A stretch of DNA of 34,174 nt from Mycobacterium sp. 1165178.9 (GTDB lineage: Bacteria; Actinomycetota; Actinomycetes; Mycobacteriales; Mycobacteriaceae). The notes below the pieces were generated by a model, which saw only the letters and a program-made list of their open reading frames with translations, was not told the DNA's origin and searched no databases. Made by a program: the position numbers and the translations under genes. The DNA lies in assembly GCF_001673555.1 (NCBI RefSeq), contig NZ_LZMB01000298.1, positions 1-34,174 of the forward strand, in the 5' to 3' direction. This document shows, in pieces, positions 1 through 7,541 of the stretch (positions are counted from its first letter, which is position 1; each line of letters opens with the position of its first letter).

Positions 1-159
1 CAGCGACTTCACGATGCGGTTGCGTCCCGCCGTGATAAGGGCTTCGGTGGTTTCGAACACGGTCACATCGACACCGGCACGAATCGAGACCTCGGCGATG
101 CCGGACCCCATCTGGCCGGCGCCGACAACTCCTACGCGCTGAATCGTTGAGTCACTCAC
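1..159 (-). CDS. fadB2: 3-hydroxybutyryl-CoA dehydrogenase, N-terminal 53 residues (cut by window edge)
   Basis: Only the first 53 codons are present; the gene runs off the left edge. The start is a GTG at 157-159 preceded by a GGAGAG ribosome site about 7 nt upstream. Residues 8-20 read as a beta strand followed by GAGQMG, the NAD-binding GxGxxG of the 3-hydroxyacyl-CoA dehydrogenase family, and an acidic residue follows at the end of the second strand (VTVFE). The family oxidises (S)-3-hydroxyacyl-CoA to 3-ketoacyl-CoA in the cytoplasm. It lies downstream of icl on the same strand, as fadB2 does in M. tuberculosis (Rv0467-Rv0468), which fits a fatty acid/acetate utilisation block. The specific name rests on this synteny plus the N-terminus; the catalytic part is outside the window. 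Confidence 0.82.
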   Translation of the reverse strand, partial: MSDSTIQRVGVVGAGQMGSGIAEVSIRAGVDVTVFETTEALITAGRNRIVKSL

Positions 160-196
160 TGATTTCTCTCCGGTGTCGTATCGTCCTGCACCGCAA

Positions 197-230
197 TAGG
201 CCCCGCCCAGGTTCAGCTGGGCGGGGCCTA
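197..230 (-). terminator. Perfect 14-bp GC-rich hairpin between icl and fadB2
   Basis: TAGGCCCCGCCCAG (197-210) and CTGGGCGGGGCCTA (217-230) are exact reverse complements separated by a 6-nt loop. Read on the minus strand it follows icl and precedes fadB2 by about 37 bp. There is no U-tract on either side, so it may be a U-less mycobacterial terminator, an attenuator or a processing site that lowers fadB2 expression relative to icl. Confidence 0.6.
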
Positions 231-324
231 CGCTACTTCATCTCATACTCGACGCCACGAGCGTGTAACCGCCGCGAAAATCCGGCCGAATTCTCGCCGC
301 AGGTGCACGCTCGGCGCACTGGCG

Positions 325-462
325 GGCCAAAGCCCGCTCGTCCTCAGTGACTCAAGCCCTCGGTTTCACTTCGTCCTCACGGCCAAAGCCCGCTCGTCCT
401 CAGTGACTCAAGCCCTCGGTTTCACTTCGTCCTCACGGCCAAAGCCCGCTCGTCCTCAGTGA
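325..462. repeat. 56-bp tandem repeat, two full copies plus a 26-bp partial copy (MIRU/VNTR-like)
   Basis: The unit beginning ggccaaagcccgctcgtcct runs 325-380 and is repeated without change at 381-436; a third, partial copy covers 437-462. The third copy contains the icl stop codon (456-458), so the array sits directly against the gene end. Inside each unit the minus strand has two TGAGGACGA blocks, so the 56-mer may itself come from a shorter repeat. Stop-codon-associated tandem repeats of about 50-80 bp are typical of mycobacterial interspersed repetitive units. The rest of 160-455 holds only the hairpin at 197-230; I see no gene in it. Confidence 0.9.
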
Positions 463-1742
463 AACTGGCCCTCTTCGGTGGAGCCGGTCAACGCGGTTGT
501 CGACGAGGTCGGGTCCACCGTGGTGGCAATCCGGTCGAAGTAGCCGGCGCCCACCTCACGCTGGTGCTTGGTGGCGGTGTAGCCACGCTCCTCGGCGGCG
601 AACTCGCGCTCCTGCAGCTCGACGTAAGCGCTCATCTGGTTGCGGGCGTAGCCGTAGGCCAGATCGAACATCGAGTAGTTCAGGGCGTGGAAACCGGCCA
701 GCGTGATGAACTGGAACTTGAATCCCATTGCCGCGAGCTCCTTTTGGAACTTCGCGATGGTGGAGTCGTCAAGGTGCTTGCGCCAGTTGAACGACGGCGA
801 GCAGTTGTACGCCAGCATCTGGTCGGGGAACTCGGACTTGACGCCCTCGGCGAACTTGGCGGCGAGCTCGAGGTCCGGAGTTCCGGTCTCCATCCAGATC
901 AGGTCGGAGAACGGTGCGTAGGCCTTGGCCCGGGCGATGCAGGGCTCCAGCCCATTGCGGACCCGGTAGAAGCCTTCCTTGGTGCGCTCGCCGGTGATGA
1001 ACGGCTGGTCGCGCTCGTCGACGTCGGAGGTGATCAGGGTGGCGGCCTCGGCGTCGGTCCGGGCGATGACGACGGTCGGAACGTCGCACACGTCGGCAGC
1101 CAGGCGCGCCGAGGTCAGGGTCCGGATGTGCTGCTGGGTCGGGATCAGCACCTTGCCGCCCAGGTGGCCGCACTTCTTCTCCGATGCCAGCTGGTCCTCC
1201 CAGTGCGATCCCGCCACACCGGCGGCGATCATGGCCTTCTGCAGCTCGTAGACGTTGAGGGCGCCGCCGAAGCCGGCCTCACCGTCGGCGACGATCGGCG
1301 CCAGCCAGTTCTCCACCGAGGTGTCACCCTCGACCTTGGCGATCTCGTCGGCGCGCAGCAGCGCGTTGTTGATCCGGCGAACGACCTGCGGCACCGAGTT
1401 GGCCGGGTAGAGGCTCTGGTCGGGGTAGGTGTGGCCGGAAAGGTTGGCGTCGCCGGCGACCTGCCAACCGGACAGGTAGATGGCCTTCAGCCCGGCGCGC
1501 ACCTGCTGCACGGCCATGTTGCCGGTCAGGGCACCCAGCGCGTTGATGTACTCCAGGTCGTGGAGCTGCTCCCACAGCACCTCCGCGCCGCGGCGGGCCA
1601 GGGTGGCCTCCTCGACCACGGTGCCCTGCAGGGCGACGACGTCCTTGGCGGTGTAGGTCCGGGTGACATCCTTCCAACGCGGGTTGGTGTCCCAGTCCTT
1701 CTGGATCTGTTCGGCGCTCTTGGGGGTGCCAACGACAGACAT
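456..1742 (-). CDS. icl: Isocitrate lyase (glyoxylate shunt; also acts as methylisocitrate lyase in mycobacteria)
   Basis: Cleaves isocitrate to succinate and glyoxylate in the cytoplasm, the first step of the glyoxylate shunt used on fatty acids and acetate; the mycobacterial Icl1 also serves the methylcitrate cycle. The protein is 428 residues, the length of M. tuberculosis Icl1. The signature KKCGH is at 189-193, with the catalytic cysteine at 191 as in Icl1. The start ATG at 1740-1742 (MSVVGTPKS) has AAGGAG 8 nt upstream; the reading frame is open 16 codons further but lacks a better site. The gene lies downstream of the acyl-ACP thioesterase on the same strand after a 268-bp gap that carries a candidate promoter and RamB-like operators. 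Expression is therefore probably carbon-source controlled. The stop codon lies in a tandem repeat. Confidence 0.97.
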   Translation of the reverse strand: MSVVGTPKSAEQIQKDWDTNPRWKDVTRTYTAKDVVALQGTVVEEATLARRGAEVLWEQLHDLEYINALGALTGNMAVQQVRAGLKAIYLSGWQVAGDANLSGHTYPDQSLYPANSVPQVVRRINNALLRADEIAKVEGDTSVENWLAPIVADGEAGFGGALNVYELQKAMIAAGVAGSHWEDQLASEKKCGHLGGKVLIPTQQHIRTLTSARLAADVCDVPTVVIARTDAEAATLITSDVDERDQPFITGERTKEGFYRVRNGLEPCIARAKAYAPFSDLIWMETGTPDLELAAKFAEGVKSEFPDQMLAYNCSPSFNWRKHLDDSTIAKFQKELAAMGFKFQFITLAGFHALNYSMFDLAYGYARNQMSAYVELQEREFAAEERGYTATKHQREVGAGYFDRIATTVDPTSSTTALTGSTEEGQFH

Positions 1743-1844
1743 CGGGCATGCTCCTTCACGATCTTCACTACTGAGTGCTGGACGCCTCACCGGCGGTAGC
1801 TAGCGGCTCAACTTCGCTGGTGTGCTAACTCGAAGATGGCACAG

Positions 1845-1872
1845 CTCATAGGGGCCGGTCTACCCGTTTCAA
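1845..1872 (-). promoter_or_regulatory. Candidate icl promoter
   Basis: On the minus strand TTGAAA (1867-1872) and TATGAG (1845-1850) are separated by 16 bp and lie about 100 bp before the icl start. They resemble SigA -35 and -10 boxes. The RamB-like repeats lie just upstream. This is pattern matching only. Confidence 0.35.
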
Positions 1873-1902
1873 TTGCCAATTTAAGCAACGGGAACGCCGA
1901 GA

Positions 1903-1934
1903 TTTGCGAAGTTTGCGAACTTGCTAACAAACTT
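1903..1934. promoter_or_regulatory. Candidate RamB operator upstream of icl
   Basis: TTTGCGAA occurs twice in tandem (1903-1910 and 1912-1919), followed at 1921-1934 by ttgctaacaaactt. On the minus strand AAGTTTG and CAAACTT form an inverted repeat with 12 nt between. RamB of corynebacteria and mycobacteria binds AAAGTTTGC/GCAAACTTT-like sites and in M. tuberculosis controls icl1. The ramB gene is 1 kb away, and its own promoter carries a related TGCGAA dyad (2925-2943). Binding itself is inferred. Confidence 0.6.
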
Positions 1935-2010
1935 AACCGTTTCAGAAGCTACCCGCCAGTAACACTATCGTTGCAGGTCAGAGCGCAATTTAACCGGGAC
2001 GCTTGTCCTG

Positions 2011-2805
2011 TTACCGAGCAAAGATCGAAGCGACCGCTTTCGTCTCGTCGCCGACGGCATATGTGAGCGTTGTAACAGCGCGATCGGCCAGCTCGGGACC
2101 GAATTGTTCGGTAGATCCGGCGGGGTGGACGTGCGAGATGATCTCGAGCTTGTCGCCCAACGCCACCGGCGCCTCGTGTTCGATGGTGATGCGCAGCGGC
2201 GCCCGCAGCAGCTCCGGGTGCGACGCCAGGTAGTCCTCGATCACGCTCCAGTACACGGAGTTGTTCATATGGTCGAACAAATCGATGTCGGTGACCCGGA
2301 CGGGAAACTCGTGGATCTCGACCGCGTCATCGCGGCTGGCCGGCTTGAGGTAGGCCTTCCACCGCAACCGGTCGACCGTGGTCGTCTTGTGCAGGCCCGC
2401 CAGGAAGTCGTCGGCGATGCGCGAGGGCATCTGGGTTTCCCGGTTGATGTTGATCCAGAACGCCTCGGACTCGATCAGGCCACCCTTGCGGCCATCGATG
2501 CGGACCCGCATCTCACACCAGCGGTTGGAGGTTCCCGAGCACCATCTACGCAGGCGCAGCATGTCCTGGAACTCGATCGGGCGGACCAGGTCCACCATGG
2601 TTCGCCGCACGATCCACAGGGGATGGGTCTCCTCGAAGCCCATCTCACGCAGCTGGTCCTGGCCGATGTCCTGGATGTGGCGGGCGGCGGCGTCCAGCCG
2701 CAACCGGCCCGTGCGGTCGATATCGCCCACCCGCAACGGCCACTGGCGATCGAAAACGTCAGGGTGTCCGTCGGGCACCGGCATCATTTGTTTGTCCAGG
2801 CTCAC
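2011..2805 (-). CDS. Acyl-ACP thioesterase family protein (Rv0466-like)
   Basis: The 264-residue protein has the FatA/FatB layout of two hot-dog domains, N-terminal about 15-140 and C-terminal about 165-260. The second contains DIDLFDHMNNSVYW (173-186), matching the D-x-N-x-HxNN-type active-site strand/helix of plant and bacterial acyl-ACP thioesterases. Such enzymes hydrolyse acyl-ACP (or acyl-CoA) to free fatty acid in the cytoplasm; the substrate here cannot be read from sequence. The start is a GTG at 2803-2805 with GGGGAG about 7 nt upstream. It is divergent from ramB (159-bp shared gap) and upstream of icl on the same strand, the same order as Rv0465c-Rv0466-Rv0467. The function is family-level, not specific. 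Confidence 0.88.
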   Translation of the reverse strand: MSLDKQMMPVPDGHPDVFDRQWPLRVGDIDRTGRLRLDAAARHIQDIGQDQLREMGFEETHPLWIVRRTMVDLVRPIEFQDMLRLRRWCSGTSNRWCEMRVRIDGRKGGLIESEAFWININRETQMPSRIADDFLAGLHKTTTVDRLRWKAYLKPASRDDAVEIHEFPVRVTDIDLFDHMNNSVYWSVIEDYLASHPELLRAPLRITIEHEAPVALGDKLEIISHVHPAGSTEQFGPELADRAVTTLTYAVGDETKAVASIFAR

Positions 2806-2924
2806 GCCGCCGCTCCCCGTTCCTCCTCGTGGTTGCCCCAGGCTAAGACAGAAGGCCTGGTCGAATCATGCCAACGAGGTGCCCCGAATACTAATCCCGA
2901 CCAGACGGTACCCGGTGCCAAGTC

Positions 2925-2957
2925 TGCGAATCGAATCTTCGCACGGGCCGGTAACCT
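2925..2957 (+). promoter_or_regulatory. ramB promoter with overlapping TGCGAA dyad (likely autoregulatory site)
   Basis: TGCGAA (2925-2930) and TTCGCA (2938-2943) form an inverted repeat with a 7-nt spacer. A TANNNT -10 box, TAACCT (2952-2957), ends 7 nt before the ramB GTG, so the transcript is probably leaderless. The dyad would then cover the -35 position, a geometry suited to repression by RamB itself. The half-sites match those upstream of icl. Confidence 0.6.
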
Positions 2958-2964
2958 CGGAGAA

Positions 2965-4389
2965 GTGTCCAAGACGTTCGTCGGCTCCCGCGTTCGCCAG
3001 CTTCGCAACGAACGCGGGTTTTCCCAAGCCGCGCTGGCTCAGACGCTGGAAATCTCGCCGAGCTACCTCAACCAGATCGAGCACGACGTCCGCCCGCTGA
3101 CGGTGGCCGTGCTGCTGCGCATCACCGAGGTCTTCGGGGTGGACGCGACCTTCTTCGCCTCGCAGGACGACACCCGGCTGGTGGCCGAGCTGCGCGAGGT
3201 CACCATGGACCGTGATCTGGACATCGACGTCGACCCGACCGAGGTCGCCGAGATGGTCAGCGCGCACCCCGGGTTGGCCCGCGCCGTGGTCAATCTGCAC
3301 CGGCGCTACCGGATCACCACGGCGCAGCTCGCGGCGGCCACCGAGGAGCGGTTCTCCGACGGCAGCGGCAGCGGCTCGATCACCATGCCGCACGAGGAAG
3401 TGCGCGACTACTTCTACCAGCGCCAGAACTACCTGCACGAGCTGGACACCGCCGCCGAGGACCTGACCATCAAAATGCGGTTGCATCACGGCGATCTGGC
3501 GCGTGAGCTGACCCGCCGGCTCACCGAGGTGCACGGGGTGCACATCAACCGCCGGATCGACCTGGGCGACACCGTGCTGCACCGCTTCGACCCCAAGACC
3601 AAAACGCTGGAATTCAGCAACCATTTGTCGTTGGGCCAGCAGGTTTTCAAGATGGCTGCCGAATTGGCCTATCTCGAGTTCGGTGATCTCATCGACACTT
3701 TGGTCGAGGAGGGCAAGTTCACCAGCGACGAGTCACACACGCTGGCGCGGCTGGGGTTGGCCAACTACTTCGCCGCGGCCACCGTGCTCCCCTACCGCCA
3801 ATTTCACGACGTCGCAGAGAATTTCCGCTACGACGTCGAACGGTTGTCGTCGTTCTACTCGATCAGCTACGAGACCATCGCGCACCGGCTTTCGACACTG
3901 CAGCGCCCGTCCATGCGCGGCGTGCCGTTCTCCTTCGTCCGGGTCGATCGGGCCGGGAACATGTCAAAGCGGCAGTCCGCCACAGGCTTTCACTTCTCCT
4001 CCAGCGGGGGCACCTGCCCCCTGTGGAACGTCTACGAGACGTTCGCCAACCCGGGCAAGATCCTGGTGCAGATCGCGCAGATGCCCGACGGCCGCAACTA
4101 CATGTGGGTGGCCCGCACCGTGGAACGCCGCGCGGCCCGGTATGGTCAGCCGGGTAAGACCTTCGCGATCGGGTTGGGCTGCGAGCTTCGGCACGCTCAC
4201 CGACTCGTCTACTCGGAGGGACTCGACGTCTCGGGGGAACCAGGAACAGTGGCCACACCGATCGGCGCGGGCTGCCGGGTCTGCGAACGCGACAATTGCC
4301 CGCAGCGCGCCTTCCCAGCGCTCGGGCGCGCACTCGATCTCGACGAGCACCGCAGCACGGTGTCGCCCTACCTGGTGACCCAACCGTGA
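2965..4389 (+). CDS. ramB: RamB-type transcriptional regulator of the glyoxylate/acetate genes
   Basis: A 474-residue member of the short-chain fatty acid regulator family, the same length as Rv0465c. An N-terminal xenobiotic-response-type helix-turn-helix spans about 7-62 (FSQAALAQ ... SYLNQIEHDVRPLT). The middle is an ImmA/IrrE-like (DUF955) domain in which the expected HExxH is replaced by AELAYLEF, so no protease activity is predicted. The C-terminal DUF2083-like part ends in a cysteine cluster (GAGCRVCERDNC). RamB represses icl and itself in M. tuberculosis and acetate genes in Corynebacterium. The frame is open far upstream on the plus strand, but that part is antisense to the thioesterase. 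The GTG at 2965 gives the family length and lies 7 nt after a -10 box, with no well-spaced ribosome site, suggesting leaderless translation. Confidence 0.95.
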   Translation: MSKTFVGSRVRQLRNERGFSQAALAQTLEISPSYLNQIEHDVRPLTVAVLLRITEVFGVDATFFASQDDTRLVAELREVTMDRDLDIDVDPTEVAEMVSAHPGLARAVVNLHRRYRITTAQLAAATEERFSDGSGSGSITMPHEEVRDYFYQRQNYLHELDTAAEDLTIKMRLHHGDLARELTRRLTEVHGVHINRRIDLGDTVLHRFDPKTKTLEFSNHLSLGQQVFKMAAELAYLEFGDLIDTLVEEGKFTSDESHTLARLGLANYFAAATVLPYRQFHDVAENFRYDVERLSSFYSISYETIAHRLSTLQRPSMRGVPFSFVRVDRAGNMSKRQSATGFHFSSSGGTCPLWNVYETFANPGKILVQIAQMPDGRNYMWVARTVERRAARYGQPGKTFAIGLGCELRHAHRLVYSEGLDVSGEPGTVATPIGAGCRVCERDNCPQRAFPALGRALDLDEHRSTVSPYLVTQP

Positions 4390-5006
4390 GTGGCAGCCAG
4401 AACAACGCGGTCGACCGTATCCCGTCGGGCCGGTTTCGCGAGTTGGGCCCGATCAACTGGCTGTTCGCGAAGTTGTCCGCGCGCGTGGTCAGGGCACCGG
4501 AGATGCATCTGTTCACCACGCTCGGCCAGCGCCAGTTGCTCTATTGGACCTGGCTGTTCTATGGCGCCCGCCTGCTGCGGGGACGGCTGCCGACAATCGA
4601 CACCGAGTTGGTGATCCTGCGCGTCGGGCATCTACGCTCGTGTGAGTACGAACTGCAGCATCACCGTCGGATCGCGCGCAAAGCGGGTTTGGACGCGGAT
4701 CTGCAGGCCGCGATATTTGCCTGGCCCGCGAGGCTGGACCCGGTCGAAGCGCGCCTGACAGTGCGCCAGCAGGCGCTGCTGGCGGCGACGGACGAATTCG
4801 TCAAAGACCGGACCATTACCGATGCCACGTGGCGGCAGCTGGCGACTCACCTGGATCGGCGGCGGTTGATCGAATTCTGTTTGCTCGCAAGTCATTACGA
4901 CGGGCTAGCCGCGACCATTTCAGCGCTCGGCATTCCGCTGGACCATCCGAGCCAGCTACAGGTAGACATCGGCGAGGATGGCCAGCGTCAGTATCACGGG
5001 AAGTAG
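4386..5006 (+). CDS. Carboxymuconolactone decarboxylase/AhpD-like protein (Rv0464c-like)
   Basis: A 206-residue alpha-helical protein of the CMD/AhpD superfamily. The core reads E-L-V-I-L-R-V-G-H ... C86-E-Y-E89-L-Q-H-H93, the family pattern of a helix with Cys, Glu and His around the active or redox site. Only one cysteine of a CxxC is present, so a classic AhpD peroxidase-reductase role is doubtful. The GTG start overlaps the ramB stop (GTGA, 4386-4389), so the two are probably translated together. Its 3' end overlaps the convergent membrane gene by 51 bp. The substrate is unknown; gene order is the same as Rv0465c-Rv0464c. Confidence 0.85.
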   Translation: MSGSQNNAVDRIPSGRFRELGPINWLFAKLSARVVRAPEMHLFTTLGQRQLLYWTWLFYGARLLRGRLPTIDTELVILRVGHLRSCEYELQHHRRIARKAGLDADLQAAIFAWPARLDPVEARLTVRQQALLAATDEFVKDRTITDATWRQLATHLDRRRLIEFCLLASHYDGLAATISALGIPLDHPSQLQVDIGEDGQRQYHGK

Positions 5007-5237
5007 CGGCAGCGCGAAGGCGAACGCCGCCCATGCCTGCTTGTCGCGCCGGCGCTGCCGCAGGCCCCACAGCGCGGCGCAGATCGCCAGCACCACCGAG
5101 GCAAGCAGCACCAGCGGTCCCCACTGGCCGGCCGTCGCGTTGTCGCCGTTCGAAATGGCCAGTAACCACAGGACATAACCGGTCAGCAGGCCACCGATGG
5201 CCCCGGCGATGGCCTGAGGGGTGACGGTGCGAATCAT
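4956..5237 (-). CDS. Small membrane protein (Rv0463-like), function unknown
   Basis: A 93-residue protein with three hydrophobic segments at about 5-27, 41-59 and 69-90, and a basic loop (RQRRRDK, about 60-66) that would sit in the cytoplasm. No catalytic motif is visible. The ATG (5235-5237) lies 1 nt after the lpdC stop, so it is almost certainly cotranscribed with lpdC. The last 51 bp overlap the convergent AhpD-like gene. It matches the position and size of Rv0463. Confidence 0.85.
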   Translation of the reverse strand: MIRTVTPQAIAGAIGGLLTGYVLWLLAISNGDNATAGQWGPLVLLASVVLAICAALWGLRQRRRDKQAWAAFAFALPLLPVILTLAILADVYL

Positions 5238-5238
5238 C

Positions 5239-6636
5239 TCAGAAGTTGATCATGTGTCCGGTCAGGCCGTGGAAGCATTCCTGCAGCGCCTCGGACATGG
5301 TCGGGTGGGTGTGCACGTTGCGGGCCAGTTCGGTCGCGGTCAGGTCCCACTTCTGGGCCAGCGTCAGCTCCGGAAGGAGTTCGGAGACGTCGTGCCCGAC
5401 AAGGTGTCCGCCGAGTAACTCACCGTATTTGGCATCGGCGATCAGCTTGACGAAGCCGCTGGGGTCGCCCACACCGTGCGCCTTGCCGTTCGCGGTGAAC
5501 GGGAACTTCGCCACCACAACGTCGTGGCCTTCGTCGCGGGCCTGCTCCTCGGTCAGCCCGAAGCTGGCGACGTTGGGCTGGCAGAACGTCGCGCGCGGCA
5601 TCATCCGGTAATCGCCCAGCGCCAAAGTCTCTGCGCCGGCGATGGTTTCGGCGGCCACCACGCCCTGAGCCTCGGCGACGTGGGCCAGCTGCAGCTTCCC
5701 GGTCACATCACCGATGGCATAGATGTGTTCGATGTTGGTGCGCATGTAGTCGGTGATCCCGATGGCCTTGCCGTCGGTCAGCGCGACCCCGGCGGCCTCC
5801 AGGCCGAAGCCCTCGACGTTGGGCGCAAAACCGATGGCCTGCAACACCTTCGCGGCCTTGAGTTCCTGTGAGTTACCGTCCTTGCTGACGGCGACCGTCA
5901 CCTCCGAGCCGTTGTCGGAGATGGACTCGACTTTCGTTGAGGTGAGGATCTTGACGCCCAGCTTCTTGAACTGCCTCTCGACCTCCTTGGACACCTCGGC
6001 GTCCTCGTTGGGCAGGGCGCGCGGCAAGAACTCGACGACGGTCACGTCGACGCCGTAGTTCTTCAGCACATAGCCGAACTCCATGCCGATCGCTCCGCAA
6101 CCCGCGATGATGATCGACTCCGGCAACTCCCGGGACAGGATCAGTTCCTCGTAGGTGACCACGTTGGCCGACAGCGACGTGCCGGGGACCAGGCGGGTGC
6201 TGCTACCGGTGGCGATGATGGCGTTGTCGAAGGTGACGGTTTCGGTGCCGCCCTCGTTGAGCTCGACCGAGATCGTATTGGCGTCGGAAAAGCGGCCGTA
6301 GCCATGGATTTCGGTGATCTTGTTCTTCTTCATCAGGAAGTGCACGCCGGCGACGCGGCCCTCGGCCACCTTGCGGCTGCGGTCAAACGCGACACCGTAG
6401 TCGAATGTCGCCTCGCCACTGATGCCGAACGTCTTGGCCTCTTTGGTGAAGATGTGGGCCAGTTCGGCGTTGCGCAGCAGCGCCTTGGACGGGATGCACC
6501 CGACGTTCAAGCAGACTCCACCCCAGTATTTCGGTTCGACGACCGCGGTGGACAGGCCCAGCTGTGCGGCGCGAATGGCTGCGACATATCCGCCGGGACC
6601 GGCCCCGAGGACGACGACGTCATAGTGAGAAGGCAC
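5239..6636 (-). CDS. lpdC: Dihydrolipoamide dehydrogenase (E3)
   Basis: A 465-residue flavoprotein that reoxidises dihydrolipoamide with NAD+ in the pyruvate and branched-chain keto acid dehydrogenase complexes. In M. tuberculosis it is also part of the DlaT/AhpD/AhpC peroxynitrite reductase. The FAD-binding GAGPGG is at 11-16 and the redox disulfide at C42-x4-C47 ([13 protein letters not shown]). An NAD-binding GxGxxG (GCGAIG) lies near residue 180, and the active-site pair H444/E449 (HTHPTMSE) is at the C-terminus. The GTG start (6634-6636) is preceded by TAGGGT ending 6 nt upstream, so translation is probably leaderless. A small membrane gene follows after 1 nt. Confidence 0.97.
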   Translation of the reverse strand: MPSHYDVVVLGAGPGGYVAAIRAAQLGLSTAVVEPKYWGGVCLNVGCIPSKALLRNAELAHIFTKEAKTFGISGEATFDYGVAFDRSRKVAEGRVAGVHFLMKKNKITEIHGYGRFSDANTISVELNEGGTETVTFDNAIIATGSSTRLVPGTSLSANVVTYEELILSRELPESIIIAGCGAIGMEFGYVLKNYGVDVTVVEFLPRALPNEDAEVSKEVERQFKKLGVKILTSTKVESISDNGSEVTVAVSKDGNSQELKAAKVLQAIGFAPNVEGFGLEAAGVALTDGKAIGITDYMRTNIEHIYAIGDVTGKLQLAHVAEAQGVVAAETIAGAETLALGDYRMMPRATFCQPNVASFGLTEEQARDEGHDVVVAKFPFTANGKAHGVGDPSGFVKLIADAKYGELLGGHLVGHDVSELLPELTLAQKWDLTATELARNVHTHPTMSEALQECFHGLTGHMINF

Positions 6637-6642
6637 GAGCCC

Positions 6643-6648
6643 ACCCTA
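6643..6648 (-). promoter_or_regulatory. Candidate lpdC -10 box (leaderless)
   Basis: TAGGGT on the minus strand fits TANNNT and ends 6 nt before the lpdC GTG, placing the expected transcription start on or next to the start codon. No clear -35 box is visible. Confidence 0.45.
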
Positions 6649-6685
6649 GTTGGCCACAACCCCTGGGGGCCGCCCGGGCGAGGCC

Positions 6686-7270
6686 TCAATAAGGAATGAG
6701 CCCGACGAGGCAGTGCCCCACCCGCTCGCAGTGGTAATAGCCGTACAGGGGCGCCGAGGCCACCAGCGCCGCGAACGGCCCGGACATCATGGCCACCGCG
6801 AGCGCCGAGATCAGCGGCCTGCCCTCGGTCATCGCCAGCATCACAGCGCCAACGATGCACACCACCACGTACACCAGGACCACGAACAGCGCGGGGGTCT
6901 TGTCGGCCGAGTGGTACCACCAGTAGAACAGCCCCAGCCCGATCACGGCCGCCGCGGCCCACGCGCCGAGCAGCACCAGCGCCAGCTTCCACCACTTGAG
7001 GTAGAGATACCGGCCGGGCACGTTGACCGGTTGCACCGCGCCAACGGGCTCGGCCGACTGCGGCTCGCCGGCGTCCGCCGCGGGTGTCGCCCCGTCGTCT
7101 GCCGCGGTTTCGCCGGCGGGCTCCGGTTCGGTTGCAACGGGGTGTGCACCGGTGTCGTCATCGAAATCGGGAACCCACGACTGGGTGCCGGTGTGCTCGG
7201 CGTCGTCATCCGAGAAGTCCGGCACGAACGCCTCCGTGCCGGGGCTCGCGGCGTCCTTGTCGTCAGCCAC
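6686..7270 (-). CDS. Membrane protein with acidic N-terminal VPDF repeats (Rv0461-like)
   Basis: A 194-residue protein. The first 85 residues are acidic, alanine/proline-rich and probably disordered; they contain two copies of an [FW]VPDFxDD motif at 15-22 (FVPDFSDD) and 32-39 (WVPDFDDD). Hydrophobic segments follow at about 96-117, 126-147 and 152-176. The short tail has two cysteines (HCERVGHC), which could form an extracytoplasmic disulfide. The GTG start at 7270 overlaps the upstream small membrane gene by 8 nt. It is the last gene of the aldehyde dehydrogenase run. The function is unknown; the repeated motif looks like a docking sequence (inference). Confidence 0.85.
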   Translation of the reverse strand: MADDKDAASPGTEAFVPDFSDDDAEHTGTQSWVPDFDDDTGAHPVATEPEPAGETAADDGATPAADAGEPQSAEPVGAVQPVNVPGRYLYLKWWKLALVLLGAWAAAAVIGLGLFYWWYHSADKTPALFVVLVYVVVCIVGAVMLAMTEGRPLISALAVAMMSGPFAALVASAPLYGYYHCERVGHCLVGLIPY

Positions 7271-7541
7271 CGGCGGTCACCCGCAACGCGACCAGGACGC
7301 CGAACCAGCCCGGCGCCACCGACAGCAGGAAAGCGCCCAGCATGGTGACCCACCGGCGTCCGGAAAACAGGATCATGGTCAGCCCGACCACGCTGAGGAT
7401 GCCGACCACCGACGCGATCGCGACGCCCGGGCGGACGCTGGCATGGATCGCCACGGTGCACGCCACACCCGCCAAAAGCCCGACCGCACTGCCGATCAGC
7501 ATTGCGCTGGCCAACAACCAGGGACGCGGAAGCGGGATCAC
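7263..7541 (-). CDS. Small membrane protein (Rv0460-like)
   Basis: A 92-residue protein with three hydrophobic stretches at about 8-32, 38-60 and 66-88, and little outside them. The frame is open upstream, but the GTG at 7539-7541 (VIPLPRPW) overlaps the DUF779 stop as GTGA, which is the natural start. Its own stop overlaps the next gene by 8 nt. The overlaps on both sides show an operon; no function can be read from the sequence. Confidence 0.82.
   Translation of the reverse strand: MIPLPRPWLLASAMLIGSAVGLLAGVACTVAIHASVRPGVAIASVVGILSVVGLTMILFSGRRWVTMLGAFLLSVAPGWFGVLVALRVTAGG

Noticed and set aside
147..350. 67-codon plus-strand ORF between fadB2 and icl
   Set aside because: It starts inside fadB2, crosses the hairpin and the repeat, and has no protein-like features or promoter.
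459..1799. 446-codon plus-strand ORF opposite icl
   Set aside because: It mirrors icl, which has full-length family identity and active-site motifs. The antisense translation is a glycine/valine/leucine/arginine-rich composition typical of shadow frames in GC-rich DNA.
2838..2860. Short CCAGGC/GCCTGG stem in the thioesterase leader
   Set aside because: Six base pairs with an 11-nt loop is common by chance at this GC content.
2104..2964. Long N-terminal extension of the ramB frame
   Set aside because: The extension is antisense to the acyl-ACP thioesterase and has no RamB-like sequence; the GTG at 2965 gives the normal family start.
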